A stretch of DNA of 64,000 nt from Endomychus coccineus (taxonomy: Eukaryota; Arthropoda; Insecta; Coleoptera; Endomychidae): positions 37,242,297 through 37,306,296 of the forward strand of contig OY294068.1 in the NCBI GenBank assembly GCA_958510875.1, in the 5' to 3' direction. Position numbers and translations under genes: made by a program. This document shows, piece by piece, positions 11,746 through 23,825 of this stretch. Under the pieces are notes generated by a model. That model saw only the letters and a program-made list of their open reading frames with translations. It had not been told where the DNA came from and did not search any database. Numbering within the stretch: the stretch's first letter is position 1; every line of letters begins with the position of its first letter.

Positions 11746-14110
11746 TCATATTCTGACGTTGGAGTGTATATTACCTGATATAGAGCTACAGATAATAATA
11801 TTGTTCAAAATCTTGTAAAGCAAAATTATTCGTGAATCATTTTTAAGAAAATTTAGTTTTAATAATTTGTAATGCCTTAGGCTATCGTGATACTTGTTAA
11901 AATGAGTTCTGTTATTAAATCTAAAATTGAGGAAATTAATAAATTGCTCATACACTTTTTTCAATTTATCAATGTATTTGATATAGAGTAGGTTCCATAC
12001 TAGAGAGGCGTATTCTAGGTGACTACGAACCAGAGAATTATATGGAAATAATAATTAATCAGGATTAGTAAATAATTGTTGTACGCAACATAGTGCTTAG
12101 GTTGCTTGAAGCTTTTATGACAATTATGTGTGATTCAAATGACAATTTACTGTCTAATGTAACCACGAGATCGTTAATTGCTACTACTCTCTCCAGCAAC
12201 ATAATATCAAAATGGTATCTGTTTTCATACACATTAAATATTTTGGAAAACGTGATTTGATGATATTTATCTATGTTCAAAAATAGTCTATTTATAGTAC
12301 AATATTTTTGTAATCTATTGAGGTCACGTTGAAGAGAGGAGCAATCATTGATCGTAGTAACAGCTTTATAGCTTATAAGAGCATCCGCATAGACACGAAA
12401 GTTTGAATTCAGGAAACGGCGCTCAGTGTCATTGATAAAAAGTGAAAATAGGAGAGGGCCTAAATGTCATCCCTGAGGAATACCCCTCACGATTTTGATA
12501 AAATTAGATGTACAGTTGTTTATTTCCACACACTGAGATCTGTTGTTTGAATACGATTTGATCCATCGTAACAGATTGTCGTGTATATCGAGTTTTCTCA
12601 ATGTATTGTGATGTTACTTATCAAATGCTTTTGAAAAATCTCTATACACAGGTTCAACCTAATTCCTTTCGCCCATTGTCTGAAAAACATTTCGAACGAA
12701 CGGCAACAAATTGGTGGCAACAAATCTCCCTTGAAAAAACATGGTGATGCTTAGATATATGATGCTTTACTATAAAAAAAGCTCGTTTGTTAAAATTGCT
12801 ACTAGTGCTTTTCCTAATATTTGTAACATTGGAATTGATCGATACCTAGTAACTTCGCATTTTTCCCATCTTTCAGAATCGGAACAATTTGTACTATTTT
12901 CCAAAAATAAGGAACAATGTATCTGATATTAATTTACTAAATAAGATATACATGGTGTCCCAGGTTCAAGTGGCAGAACTTCAATAGTCTATAGAAAATT
13001 TGATTTTGGAGAAAAAAGTACCTATTAACATATATGCAAAGACGCTTAGTTTTTGAGATACAGGGTGTTGAAATTGAAAAAAAAGTTTCGTTTCTTGCAA
13101 ATATCTCCAGAACCGTTTATCGTACAGAGAACAGCTTTTGCAAGCATTTTCTACTCATAGTAAGCTATGTTCTGTGCGTAAAAAAATTTTTTTTTAGTCA
13201 TGATTGGTAAAGATTTTGAAGGGGTAGTGGGTGTTTTTCTCCCCAACTTCTACGCCACTAGAAAAAGTAAGGTTTTGAGACAACTATTCGAACCGCCAAT
13301 GTTTTCTACACAAAAAAAGGTGACTTGGTCATAAGCTCTAAAGTTGACCGTTTTCGAGAAAAATCAACTTATATGTTTAAAAACATGGTCAATTTTTTGG
13401 TTTTGTTACTTGTTCTAACGTTTGAATAAATTTTGTTTAATTAGTAAGAAATGACCATGTTTTTCAACATAAAAGTTGATTTTTCTCGAAAACGGTCAAC
13501 TTTAGACCTTATGATCATGAGTAGTACCTTTTTTATGTAGAAAACATTGGCGGTTCAAATGGTTGTCTCAAAACCTTACTTTTTCCAGTGGCGTAGAAGT
13601 TGAGGAGAAAAACACCAACTACCCGTTCAGAATCTTCTCCAGTTATGACTAAAAAAATTTTTTTCCATGACACAGAACATAGCTTACTATGAGTGAAGAA
13701 TGCTCATAAAAGCTGTTTTCTGTCCGATAAACGGTTCCGAAGATATTCGCAAAAAACTAAATTTTTTTTTTCAAATTCAACACCCTCCTGTATCTCAAAA
13801 ACTGAGCGTCTCTGTGCATATATGTTAATGAGAACTTTTTTCTCGAAATCAAATTTTCTATCGACTGTTGAAGTTCTGCTACTAAAACCTGTGACACCCT
13901 GTATAGAGGAAAAAGCAGTGACTTCTTGGAGAATTTCACAAATATTGGTGGTAGCCCGTCAGGTCCAGCACATTTCTTCATATAAGTTAATTTAACTGAT
14001 CCTCGATTTGTTCATAAGTTATGTAGTTCAATGTAAAACTATTTTGTGGTTCAATTTTATTTATCGGTGAAAGAGTATCTGCCGGCTTGTTCCTACTCTA
14101 TTGTTATGAT
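11746..14110 (-). pseudogene. CR1-like LINE reverse transcriptase remnant, split by a 951-bp element
   Basis: Read on the minus strand, the blocks of a non-LTR RT appear in order. ITYEQIEDQLN (14040-14000) and AGPDGLPPIFVKFSKKSLLF (about 13970-13910) form the region before the RT fingers. After the inserted element, the frame resumes with sequence resembling the WK-x-IVPI-K-G block at 12930-12860. VYRDFSKAFDK at about 12650 is motif A, GIPQG then HLGPLLFSLFINDTE near 12490-12440 is motif B, and FRVYADALISY near 12400 is the catalytic box, with ADAL where ADD is expected. Thumb and C-terminal blocks follow (DLVVTLDSKLSFESHI near 12150, FLKNDSRIILLYKILNN near 11850). The clade is judged from these blocks. 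Many shifts are present; it is not functional. Confidence 0.65.
12951..13901. mobile_element. Palindromic mariner-type MITE, copy 1
   Basis: The left end begins CATGGTGTCCCAGGTT and the right end, on the minus strand, begins CAGGGTGTCACAGGTTT. TATA lies on both sides (12947-12950 and 13902-13905). The two arms, each roughly 430-450 bases, are inverted copies over nearly their whole length. They leave a non-palindromic loop of about 60 bases near 13393-13457 that contains TTTGGTTTTGTTACTTG. There is no coding capacity. A second copy lies at 52591-53498, with the loop in the opposite orientation. The element sits inside the LINE reading frame: sequence encoding LLFPLY ends at the right flank, and RT-like sequence resumes at the left flank. 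Confidence 0.85.
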
Positions 14111-14984
14111 ATTTATTTGGTGCAGTATCGATCTCATTTTGTTATTCTTATGCAAATTTTATATTTATAGGTATCAGAGTTGAGAATGTGTTCATTCATG
14201 CTGTTCCTACCATATCTGGTTGTTATAGGATATAACCGAGTAAATATAGATTGGTTCACAATTTAGTGAATGCGCCAGATGAGTCCGTTCAACCCTATCG
14301 GGGGTTAAGCTGCATAGGTGTGTACGGGCTAGGGAATTCACTCCGAGGGGAATCCAGGCATCGCTGTGTAACAATCGCATAAGAATTTTAGCAATTTTTC
14401 AGGAGAAGGAAAAACATGTACAAATATTTAAATATTTAGTCAAAAATTCTCAGGCAATCATAGATAAAATGAAAAAACTCCGTATCCCAAAAAATGCTAA
14501 ACTAATTCCGTTCCAAATATAAAATCATGTCCTCGGTATACCTCCAAATATAACTACCAAATTAGTCGGAAAACCAATAAGATCCCCAGAATTGAAGATG
14601 AAATTTTATTTTGTATATCCGAATGTTTAGATCCAAATTATTCCCAACTTGATCATTGTATCTGAAATACATAATGATGGATTAATCAAGGTGAATAAGC
14701 AACCGGGAATTGATAAGTTGACTTGCCAGGTCGTTTATGTGGGCTAAAGAGGAAGATATTTTTAAAAAAAGCTTCACAAATGAAAAACAAAATTCCATTC
14801 ATGCCAATCATCTACAATAATCTGGTTATTATATAGAAAGGAAGTTATAAGTTATTCTCGTTAGCCTCTTGAAATTGATAGATGTAGTAGACAAAATGTC
14901 TCACTCATTTAACTAACTGGTGGTTAACTAAATATTCCATATTTCCTTTTTTTCTCTATGTTATAATCAAACAGTTCGGTCATT
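14111..14984. other. Non-coding stretch, nothing recognised
   Basis: A short GC-richer patch at 14270-14350 stands out but shows no identifiable gene. The remainder is AT-rich without motif. Confidence 0.35.
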
Positions 14985-15345
14985 TCTCATGTGTTACTTC
15001 CAACCAGATGATGAATTGTTTGATATCCGTTATCTCAAAATTAGAAATAATTCCGTGTACCATGTTAGAAACTACAAAAGATCATATATTGGGATGACCA
15101 ATCGGAGAATAAGAGTGAGAGGAGAGGAACGTATGAATACTGTATGGATAAACCAGACTACATTATCCTCACCTGAACACTTGAAGGCAATGTGACGTAA
15201 CAAAGATTCCAACAACACCAAAATACTAGCTAACAACGGAAATCACAAAATAAGATAACCAGACAACTAAAGGTAGAGAAGAGGTATGTTAATCTCAACA
15301 CACGAGATGATACCTAGATACAATTTTTTTATGCTTTGACTGCAC
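14985..15345 (+). pseudogene. Penelope-like element C-terminal GIY-YIG fragment
   Basis: SVYHVRNYKRSYIGMTNRRI at about 15049-15108 matches the start of the GIY-YIG endonuclease domain of Penelope-like retroelements, where the second motif reads YIG and is followed by an Arg-containing helix. Farther on, shifted blocks resembling VEKRYVNLNTRDDT (about 15271-15315) fit the end of the domain. Frames are broken by stops at 15195 and later. The RT part is not visible upstream. It looks like a family different from the hammerhead-bearing copies at 28-37 kb, and possibly the same as the RT fragment at 54.5 kb. Confidence 0.6.
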
Positions 15346-15570
15346 GAAAGTTTTTCCTCTCTAGTGTATAACGTCGTGCGAGCGAGCGGTGGAATGTTGG
15401 AAGAGGGAACAGGCATTCGAATTTTTCTTGATCTTCGCTATTCAATAGAAGAATTCTGTTAGCAAGAAGTTCGGCAGGTCTCGAGCTTGACAACGAAGGT
15501 GATCAGCTTAAGCTCGTCTAGTTCGCTCATCTGAAATCACTCGTTGTGGAACAACCGACGAGATTTCTGA

Positions 15571-16990
15571 TTAATACCGACCATGGGAATGAAGATCTGC
15601 CACCTTTCTACGATATTCTAGAAGGGTCAACAAGCTGGTAAGAGTGACATCATCATTCAGAAAAATAGCTCTCTCCTGAATATAATGCAGGAGCTCAGCG
15701 TATGTTTGGGCGACAAACTCCGAACATCTGAACCGTACTCCAGGACAAGTTGAATATGTGCTTTGTAGATTATAAGGAACTGCTGGGATATATAAAGTAT
15801 CTTTTGGCATGGTATAGCAAATCACATTTTTGTGGAGCGGTTTTCATAATGGACCTCACATGATTATGCCATGAGAGGGTGCTGTTAGTGGTGATCCCGA
15901 GCAGGGATATGAAAGACTGCACAGGAATAATTGTACCTGAGATCATCATATTAGGGATTGTGGGAACCGTCTTCCTGGAGATGACGCAAGCTTGATTTTG
16001 GTTGCTTTCTTCATCACTTTCTAGATCATAGATAACAGTCTAATGGGTCTATAATTATTTGGAAGGGTTTTCTTCCTTCTGTTGGAATAGCCAGGAGGAA
16101 ACATACCAAGTTTGTATGGTAAGGTAAGCAACTTGCAGAAAACTAGTGTTAATTCAGTGGCACATTCGCAACATTAGGATGGTTCTTCCGTAGGGATCCG
16201 AAATGAAATTTTTAGATATTCCAGCAAAAAGATTGACTCTTTCTCATGGTGTAGTAGCAAGCGTGCCATCGTCTTTGGTTGAGATAGAAAATGAACTGGC
16301 AGTGAAGTTTCTATCAATTGCTTTGGCGGAAGTTCAAAACGAACAGTAGCCATTCGAGCATTCGAGCTTTGATCTTATTATATCCCTCGAAGTGTTTATT
16401 GTTTCACTGCACATATTTCTGGCTTCAACATATTCTGTTCTGGTCTCCAGACCTGAGATACTGCGCCAATGGAGGTATGATATTTATTTCTAAGCGACGT
16501 CCCTGGATTTTATTGAACCATCTTTCACCAGATGACGGTGATTTATAGGTATGGGGTGAGTGAATTTCCATTGCTTGCCTGATAATATACGAGATCTCTG
16601 TGACACATTGCATTGGGTCATCAGATTTAAAGCAAGCTTCAAGGAAACTCAGAAAAAACCTGCGAAAACCGTGCCAGTCAGCTGAGTTGTAATGCCAAAC
16701 TGTGCATGGAGGTGTTGGATTGGTTCGTGGAGTGATCTACGGACAGTTCGTAGTGATGAATAAATGGTCAGAGCTTCTCAATAGTGCACGGATCTTTACT
16801 TCGTAAGGATCTGGTTTGTCAGTAGAAATCTTGGAGAGTAACCCTGAGAAACAGGAGAATAACCACAGTTCGCCGACCACAATGGTACTGGGAAACAACC
16901 AGGTGTGATGAGACAGAACATGCAGGTACTTATGGTTAACATCAGTTCAGTTCAAGTAACAAGAAGCAGTAGCAAGCTATCTTTGAACAA
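15571..16990 (-). pseudogene. LINE fragment with endonuclease tail, RT start and C-terminal blocks
   Basis: On the minus strand the order is an endonuclease C-terminal region near 16980-16720, then WHYNSADWHGFRRFF (about 16695-16650), then SDDPMQCVTEISYIIRQAM and RWFNKIQGRRLEI at 16625-16490. This is the linker found between endonuclease and RT in Jockey/CR1-like insect elements. NNYRPIRLLSMI, a weak match to the first RT block, follows near 16040. The C-terminal block QERAIFLNDDVTLTSLL then LEYRRKVADLHSHGR lies at 15685-15575. Most of the RT palm between 15960 and 15830 is deleted. The clade is uncertain. Confidence 0.6.
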
Positions 16991-17259
16991 GACTTGAAGA
17001 TGGCAAGTTGTGATTCTGCCTAAACGTCCTCAGGATCCGAACATTTAATCGGAAGGAAATTGAGAAATCCGTTCCATTAAGTTCAAATATGTTTAAATAT
17101 CTGACAAATAAAATGAAGGACAATTCAAGCTATTGTTTGACTTACAAAATATTACAATGTTGCGAAATCACTATAGAAGGTCTTTAGGATTATCATTATT
17201 TGGAATTACAGTCTGCAATTCATCTTCTTTGGACCTTCCGATTTTTCACGTCATTATAG
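16991..17259. other. Non-coding stretch, nothing recognised
   Basis: No motif or repeat seen. Confidence 0.4.
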
Positions 17260-17400
17260 AATATTATTCACGCTCGCTCTCTGGTATAAACTGATTTATC
17301 TTGATCACAAATAGCCTTGAATCGGAGCTTTCTCCGACAGCTTTAATTATGAGCCAGATTGAAAAACTTTAATTTCGCGCCTACTCCACAATTTATCGAA
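17260..17400 (+). repeat. Dispersed repeat D1, copy 2
   Basis: ACTGATTTATCTTGATCACA at 17290-17309, GAATCGGAGCTTT near 17325 and GATTGAAAAACTTTAAT at 17356-17372 follow the block order of the copy at 8.4 kb. This is the most diverged of the three copies. Confidence 0.4.
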
Positions 17401-18079
17401 GAATTAGATGGAATCCATTTATCACGCAAATATATCAACAATAACGTTCGTTTCAATAAGCGTAAAAGACAGATTTTCTTGTTTAGAAATAGGCTTTTAT
17501 TCATTTAATAGTCATATTCATCACATTCACTTACCTTCATATGAACTTCTATGGTGGAAACAATTACTTCGTGATAATTGATTATCATAATGAAATAAAA
17601 CACCTCATCTACACTCGTGAGATGAGAACTTCATATTCCACTCATTATGCATGATATAATGACATTATTACGCACGTTGTTCACGCTGCACAATGCTCCC
17701 CAATCAATCAAATTAATGAAAAGAGTATCAGTAGTTACTAAAAACCAAAAAGAAAAGGAGTACGGGATTTTGCCGCTAACTAGTTACTGACAGAAGTTTC
17801 AACAATTTCCTCCAATTTGATGGGCGTGCTCATCAAAACTTCATTGTTTATTTTATTCAAAAATTTGGTCAAAATTGAAATAACTTAAGAAAAAGCGTTA
17901 CGAAATTTGATATGCGTCAAAATTATCAAGGTTTCAAATAGATGATCCAATTAATTTGACAGATGTCTAATTCCAAATGGATACTTCAAATGTAACGTAT
18001 TTGTTTTCAATCAGAGAAAGAATCCCCAAACTTCCAACAATAACATGAAAACGTTACTATAGTTTCAATAGCTAAGGGT
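17401..18079. other. Non-coding stretch, nothing recognised
   Basis: AT-rich, no coding motif or RNA gene identified. Confidence 0.4.
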
Positions 18080-18427
18080 CATTACATTAGCATGATGGTA
18101 CCATGTTAAATAACGTTATTGGAGGTCAAATAAAAATTCAAAACTATTGCCATCACTCCTTGCCTATTTCAACCCCCTCAAAACCACCCCCAAAACAGAA
18201 CAAAAACACTAAATGGCCGTTTCGATTTCAAACCCAGCCAGAATCTCAATAATTGACTAATTTATCATAAAATTGGTCATATTATCCATATTATTCATAT
18301 TTTTTGGGGGGCGGTTTCAGGGGGCTTTGTGGGGTTGAAATAGGCAAGGAGTGATGGCAATAGTTTTGAGTTTTTAATTGATCTCCAATAAAGTTATTTA
18401 ACATGGTGTCATCATGCTACCTTGTAA
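18080..18427. mobile_element. Foldback (inverted-repeat) MITE
   Basis: Arms of about 105-110 bases at 18085-18197 and 18303-18416 are inverted copies. They share the blocks TAGCATGATG, CCATGTTAAATAAC, and CAAAACTATTGCCATCACTCC then TTGCCTATTTCAACCCC. A central region of about 105 bases, including GGTCATATTATCCATATT, is not repeated. There is no coding capacity, and I could not define a target duplication. Confidence 0.65.
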
Positions 18428-18612
18428 TCCGCAAGGTTTAGCCACAAAATAAGAAGAAAAAGATATAGTTTCCACGGAAACAAAATGCGTAGGATACGTT
18501 TTTAGTTTGAAATTGTTAATATAGATATATTGACCTACTGCATAGGTTAGACAAGCACACGGAACGTGTTTGGAACATTTGTAGCTCATTTTCATCTATA
18601 ATTGTTAACCAA

Positions 18613-18740
18613 CTGACCAAATGACGTTATTGGCGGGGTTGGCCAGATGACATTATTGGCGTGAATGACGCAGCTGACCAAATGCCATTATTGACGTGAA
18701 AGACACAGCTGATCAGATGTTATAATTGAAGTGAATGAAT
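18613..18740. repeat. Short tandem array, about 34-bp unit
   Basis: Four degenerate units built on CTGACCAAATG, CATTATTG and ACGTGAA begin near 18613, 18641, 18674 and 18709. Confidence 0.6.
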
Positions 18741-18791
18741 GTGTAAAATAAAAGGACAGTTTCATGTATATTATATTCATTTTCATTATAT

Positions 18792-19172
18792 TTAATCAGA
18801 TGTAATAGTCAATAATGGCTTATGATAACTAAAATAACTGATACAATTTATTGTGTCCAGTTTCTCCACATGACGACCAAATACCATAACGATACATGAA
18901 TTACCTCGAGTAGTAGATACTGCAGGATTCACATTAAGCTTTAAACCAAAAGTATCTTTAATGAATTCCACAATTTTTCTATTTTTCGAATTCTTTAAAT
19001 CCAAATTGAAGTCTCCACTTAATATAATCGGAATTTTAGCAGCGGTTTTAGTAGGCGAAGTACTAGGGGATTGTTGTTCATTTTCAATTTGTTCTAGTTG
19101 TCTTTTTAGTTTTTGACGTTGACGATATTCTTTGCATCGTTCAGCCGCTGGTTTGCTTTTCTTGCCAGACAT
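18792..19172 (-). pseudogene. Chimeric frame: basic N-terminus joined to partial endonuclease domain
   Basis: From the ATG at 19172 this 126-residue frame begins MSGKKSKPAAERCKEYRQRQ, a very basic, predicted helical stretch of the sort found at the start of some Helitron- and transposon-encoded proteins. From about residue 48 it turns abruptly into the C-terminal half of an endonuclease/exonuclease/phosphatase domain: IPIILSGDFNLDLKNS has the GDFN box and SYFSYHKPLLTI the terminal box (SxH). The middle block where an Asp is expected reads SCIVMVF, so a catalytic residue seems lost. The first half of the domain is missing. It may be a fusion made by element rearrangement. It lies between two copies of the hairpin ACACGGAACGTGTTT (about 18557 and 19187). 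Confidence 0.45.
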
Positions 19173-20313
19173 TATGATCAGTATTAACACGGAACGTGTT
19201 TTATATATCAAATGAATTCATAATGACTTATCTTAAGTACAGCACCTCGCGCTTACACGGTTATCACTTGAAAAAACGGCAGCTACTGAGGATGCTAGAC
19301 AATTTCGTTATGGCTCCACCTACCACAAGCGAATGCGTGACGATCTCGCTCGTGACGATTTCGTCTAGTAGGATGCGTCTGTAAAAACGTATTCTATGTT
19401 AAAAAACATTTTGATCCAAATAACGGCCAATTACTCGGAAATGAACCGATAACTTTTGATGGGTTAATGTTCAGACCATCATTATGGCTCTGGCTCCTAG
19501 ACTATAAACAATATGTCTGAGTTTACTTTATCATGGATGGGGGCGCTGTAAATACAGTTGACAACAAAAAGAATTTGAACCACCTTCCCATATGACTCTT
19601 AGATTCAGAATGTTTTGAATGTAACCTGCAAATGACTCAATTCATTCTATAGGTTTCATTTTGAACGCAGGAACTTCGAAATCCCCATTCATTTCATGGC
19701 AAGTTGACGAAACTGCGGACATTAGTAAGTAGTAGAAAGCAGTTGCAAGCGAGTTTTCGAAACTTCCGAGAAAAATTCATCCGAGATTGAAAATAGTATT
19801 TATCATGATTATTTCTGTCACCAGTCACAACTAGTATGCGGCACAATGATAGTTTGCTTTGTGTTCCGATACCTGTGAAAATGTGAGCTTTCAACGTTCA
19901 CATAACGCATACGGCGCGCAATTCAATTTGGGTGATCCTTTATGACTGCCTGCTGCATAATTTACATTCAGGTCTGGATGGAATTTTATATTCATCACTC
20001 CACAGTTTAGACATATTGTTGTTCCATATTACGACTACCTGCCTAATGTTCATGATTTATATATTCAAGGTAAATGTTTTCTATAGCAAATTTTCCTTCA
20101 GTGGAACTCAACGTAATATCAACAGAGAAGCACTATAACAAGCACGCAGCATAAGCTGAAGGAACTGCTTCTACCTTTCAAATGATGCTAAATGTTACTT
20201 TGATCTCATAGGACTTCACAATTTTATTTATATTCCAATCAGTACTATATTAGGTACGATTGTGGGATGTGATATAATATAATTTAATTCACTTTGATTT
20301 TGTACTAACTAAA
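19173..20313. other. Mostly non-coding; one hairpin repeat
   Basis: AACACGGAACGTGTTT at 19187-19202 is an imperfect palindrome repeated at about 18557. At 19270-19370 a plus-strand reading with ATEDARQFRYGSTYHKRMRD looks protein-like but is short and unassigned. I recognised nothing else up to the inverted-repeat structure. Confidence 0.35.
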
Positions 20314-20743
20314 TAGTGCAATCAAATGGGTATAGAAATAGGCCAAGTCCGTAAATCCTTTTTTTTTTATGGCACAAAGTGCATTCTCTTCAGGATGTTA
20401 TCAGAAACAAAGTCTATGTCATAGATAGTTGTAAAAACTGTTTATATTGTTTATAAGCAATAGATTAACTATTTAACTAGCTCATTTTTGAGATTACATA
20501 AAAAATGCCTTTTTGTTCGTGTGAAGAACATATGAAACTGGTTAAAGAATAATTGAATTACCTTCATTTGTTATAATCAATCTATGAACAATTTATTCAT
20601 TAACAAGTAGATGAATTCGACCAAAACTCCGAGTTTACTGTCGTTTTCGGATAATTTTGGCATTCTGAGTTTGATTTTATCGTCAATATCGTCGGATGTA
20701 TACCCACAGATTTGCTTATTTGTTATAAGCAAGTAATGTTTAT

Positions 20744-21055
20744 TTATAAATATACGAATTTGACCAAAATGTCGGGTTTATAATCGTTTTCGGATAATTT
20801 TGGTCTCCTGAGTACGATTTGATTGCTATTATGGTCTTCAAATGCAATCATCAATTTTTGAACTGTTATGAACCAATTTTTTATCAACAGGTATACGAAT
20901 TTGACCAAAATGTCGAGGTTATAGTCGTTTTCGGATAATTTTGGCCTCCTGAGTACGAATTTCTTTCTATTATGGTTTTCGAATGCATACATGAATTTTA
21001 GAATTGTTATGAAGAAATTATTCATCAACAAATAAAGAAAAAAGAAATGTGACAT
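20744..21055. repeat. Subterminal 138-bp tandem units
   Basis: Two adjacent units begin TATACGAATTTGACCAAAAT near 20754 and 20892, 138 bases apart. A third, more diverged unit precedes them near 20615. Because 138 is a multiple of three, a minus-strand frame stays open across both and repeats RRPKLSENDY. I regard that as a by-product of the repeat and not a gene. Confidence 0.6.
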
Positions 21056-21214
21056 TTTTATGTATTTTTATATAATGTGCAAACTCAGAACTTAATTTTT
21101 TTGACAAAATTGATGGAATGTATCAAGTCCTAATATAATAAAAGAGTGGTATATTCAAGAAAATAGTTTAATTTATGTATAAATATATATACTATTAAGA
21201 AAAGGTCTTTATGG

Positions 21215-22440
21215 CTTATTTTGCCTCACGTTGGTTGCCAATTATTAGGAAAAGGTCTTTTTAGCTCATTATTTATTATGAATTATTTGATTAATTTGAA
21301 TCTTTCAATGTTTTGAATTCTACCGGCTAGCTTTCTTATTTTATTTTATTTATTTTGAATCTTATGTTTGTTTTGAATTGAATAATGAACTTTTACCTTT
21401 TTATTTTTATATTGAATTATATATGGAATTAAACACAATGTTCTTTGAATGTTAAAATATTTAATTTAAATTTCTATGACTCTAATTTATCTCGAGTATC
21501 AATTTTTACAATGTTATGTTCAAATAGATCTATGATCTAACCTCAAAATTATTTACTATTTATATTTGTTTACAAAGTTATGATCTAAAATCTTTCTTTC
21601 AGATTTACAGACAGATAATAATACAATGAAGAAATAATAAATAAACTTACGTTTAGTTTATATCCAAGAATATGTTTTAGAATGTAGGCAATGTTCACTT
21701 GGCTTGATCTTCTTATTAATTTGATAATTCACTTCAACCGTAGGTACACAATTTCTCTGCTTTTCACAATAAACATAGGTAAACTATGGTTACTTCTTTT
21801 GAAATCAGGAACTGTTGAAAATTGTTAACTCAGTTTAATTCTTTTTATTAAAGATACAAAACTCTTCAATGATGTTTGGAACTTTATCGAAGGCTGGCTA
21901 TCGTTCGATGTTACTCATGAATTGTAGGTTATTGTAACCTTTAAAATTTGTTCGGACACTTGGAACACTACTTGACTCGTAGAAATTATTTATTTGCTTC
22001 GGTTACTTTCAACCTTAAGAAGCTACTGGAACACTTGTGTTCACCGATGTTTATCCAATAAACTAAGGTTATGGAAACTTTAAGAGTTGCTTGAGTACCT
22101 TGACTCTTCAGATGTTGATGGCTAACTGACTTGGCTTGTCTTCAGATGCCTTTTATAGGCCTTCAAAGCCGATGCTACTTGATGTCATATTCAACCTATG
22201 AGGTGCTTTCTTTACCTATCAAGAATGCTTTGATGATTGTTGCAAACTGATATGAGTATTACATTGTTACTCGTCTGACGTTTATAAAATCGCCTCGACC
22301 AATCAGAATTTAGTATTCTATAAATTTTGAATTATTGGAGATTTTCAACTTATTCTAAATGATGATGATTCCTTCTTTTCAAATTAATATTGCCTACAGT
22401 TTCCACACACTTTGGTATAAGATAACCTATGATTAGGTTA
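21215..22440 (-). repeat. LTR-like sequence with primer-binding-site-like motif
   Basis: On the minus strand this stretch has a CCAAT-type block (CTGATTGGTCGAGG near 22305), a TATA box, an arthropod-type initiator and AT-rich sequence with polyadenylation-like hexamers. It ends at about 21244 with TGGCAACCAACGTGAGGC, which differs at three positions from the tRNA-Lys primer-binding site common in Gypsy-type elements (as I recall it). No gag or pol follows, so this would be an LTR plus leader remnant. The outer border is not defined, and I did not find a second LTR. Confidence 0.35.
22123..22157 (-). promoter_or_regulatory. Core promoter: TATA box and arthropod initiator
   Basis: On the minus strand TATAAAAGG starts at 22157 and TCAGTT has its A at 22127, exactly 30 bases downstream. 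This is the standard spacing for insect TATA/initiator promoters, and TCAGT is the arthropod initiator consensus. It probably drove the LTR-like element. No intact downstream frame is visible. Confidence 0.5.
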
Positions 22441-23599
22441 TTATTAATATGATTATTTCAATAATTATTATAAATTTGACAGTTTCATTATTAAAAACTG
22501 ATACATAATATAATATATCAATAACATTTCTTTAACATTATATAACTCAAATTTACTAATCCTAACTTATGTCTATAACATTTTTCAATAGTTTGTGCTA
22601 TCTCATGATAGTTTTTGTAATCATTTTAATTATGATTTCTGCCTTCGTAACACTGTACGTTTATTCGCTTTCACTGAAGTTCTTGTTTTACACTTCTAAT
22701 TCCAATTACATTGTTGTTTATTATGTTTTACATTGTTTATTATATTATACTAACTATTATTTAACTTTTAATATTGTTTTTTAATTCCATATAATATCTT
22801 TTTATTAATCTTTTCTGATTTTCAATGTTCGGTAAGTTCTAATTTTCATCATTTTTATTGTTTAGGAAATGAAATCATAACAATACATATGAGATCTTCA
22901 TTAGTTTTATTCAAACGTATCACGAAAAATACTTTAAAATTCCCACTTTAATGCAGCGCAAAGAATATTTTTTTGTTCAAAGTCTAGCATCAACGAATTT
23001 CAAATGAGAACCGTATTAACCCTAAGATGAACGTATAAGTGATGAGGATACACAGTTAGTGAAAAAAAAATATCCTGCACGGTAGCTGTTCACAAAGACG
23101 ACGCGTCATCTCAGTAAAAAGTCGTGACATCGTCGAAAATAATTCCATGATCTAGCTAGATGGTACGAATACACAAGATGACGATGACAACAGAAGAAGA
23201 TATCAATGATATTTATTTTGATTCTGATATTAGTGATGATAATGACTGATGTAATTTTTTATATTGATATTTTTTATCATATTCAGTTTTATGTATGTGA
23301 ATATTTTTCATAAGATTTTATTACGTTTATTATTAGAATATGAAATTTTGAACAAGCGAATCTTTATCATGGAATTCAAATCCCTCAAATTTATTTCAAC
23401 AATATGTTTGTCTAAAATTGCTTTTCTGGAATTTTATTCGATATTCATCGTCCAAATCTCATGCACACAAACTCCTCTTTCAATTTTTTTTTTTATTTCG
23501 CATTTCCAAGTTGAGATATTTCTTGTAACATACTATTCGTTTTGGTTTTTTTGATATAATTCAATTGATTATTAACAGGTCAATTTTGAATACACTTTA
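22441..23599. other. AT-rich interior of inverted-repeat element
   Basis: Very AT-rich with only chance frames. A 23-codon acidic frame near 23180-23250 (MTMTTEEDINDIY) recalls acidic transposase N-termini but is too short to assign. Confidence 0.35.
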
Positions 23600-23825
23600 C
23601 ACTAGGAATTTTGTCACAATTCGTATAGGTACTTGAAATAGATAATTTGTTTATAACAATCTAAAAATGTATGTATGCATTAGAAGAGGATAATAGCAAT
23701 GAAATCGTACTCATGAGGCAAAAATTATCCGAACACTACTATAAACTCGACATTTTGGTCAAGTTCGTATATTTATTAATGAATATGATTGGTTAATATC
23801 AAATTAGCAAATTTGTGGGTATATC

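Noticed and set aside
14274..14310. CAGATGAGTCCGTTC resembles a hammerhead core
   Set aside because: No GAAA box or closing stem follows at the right spacing, and the first base of the core is wrong, so I treat it as chance.
20744..21055. 103-residue minus-strand frame with repeated peptide RRPKLSENDY
   Set aside because: The peptide repeat is explained by the 138-bp DNA repeat, whose length is a multiple of three, within non-coding arms.
23180..23250. Acidic 23-codon frame as a piggyBac N-terminus
   Set aside because: Too short, no TTAA-flanked termini and no downstream transposase.
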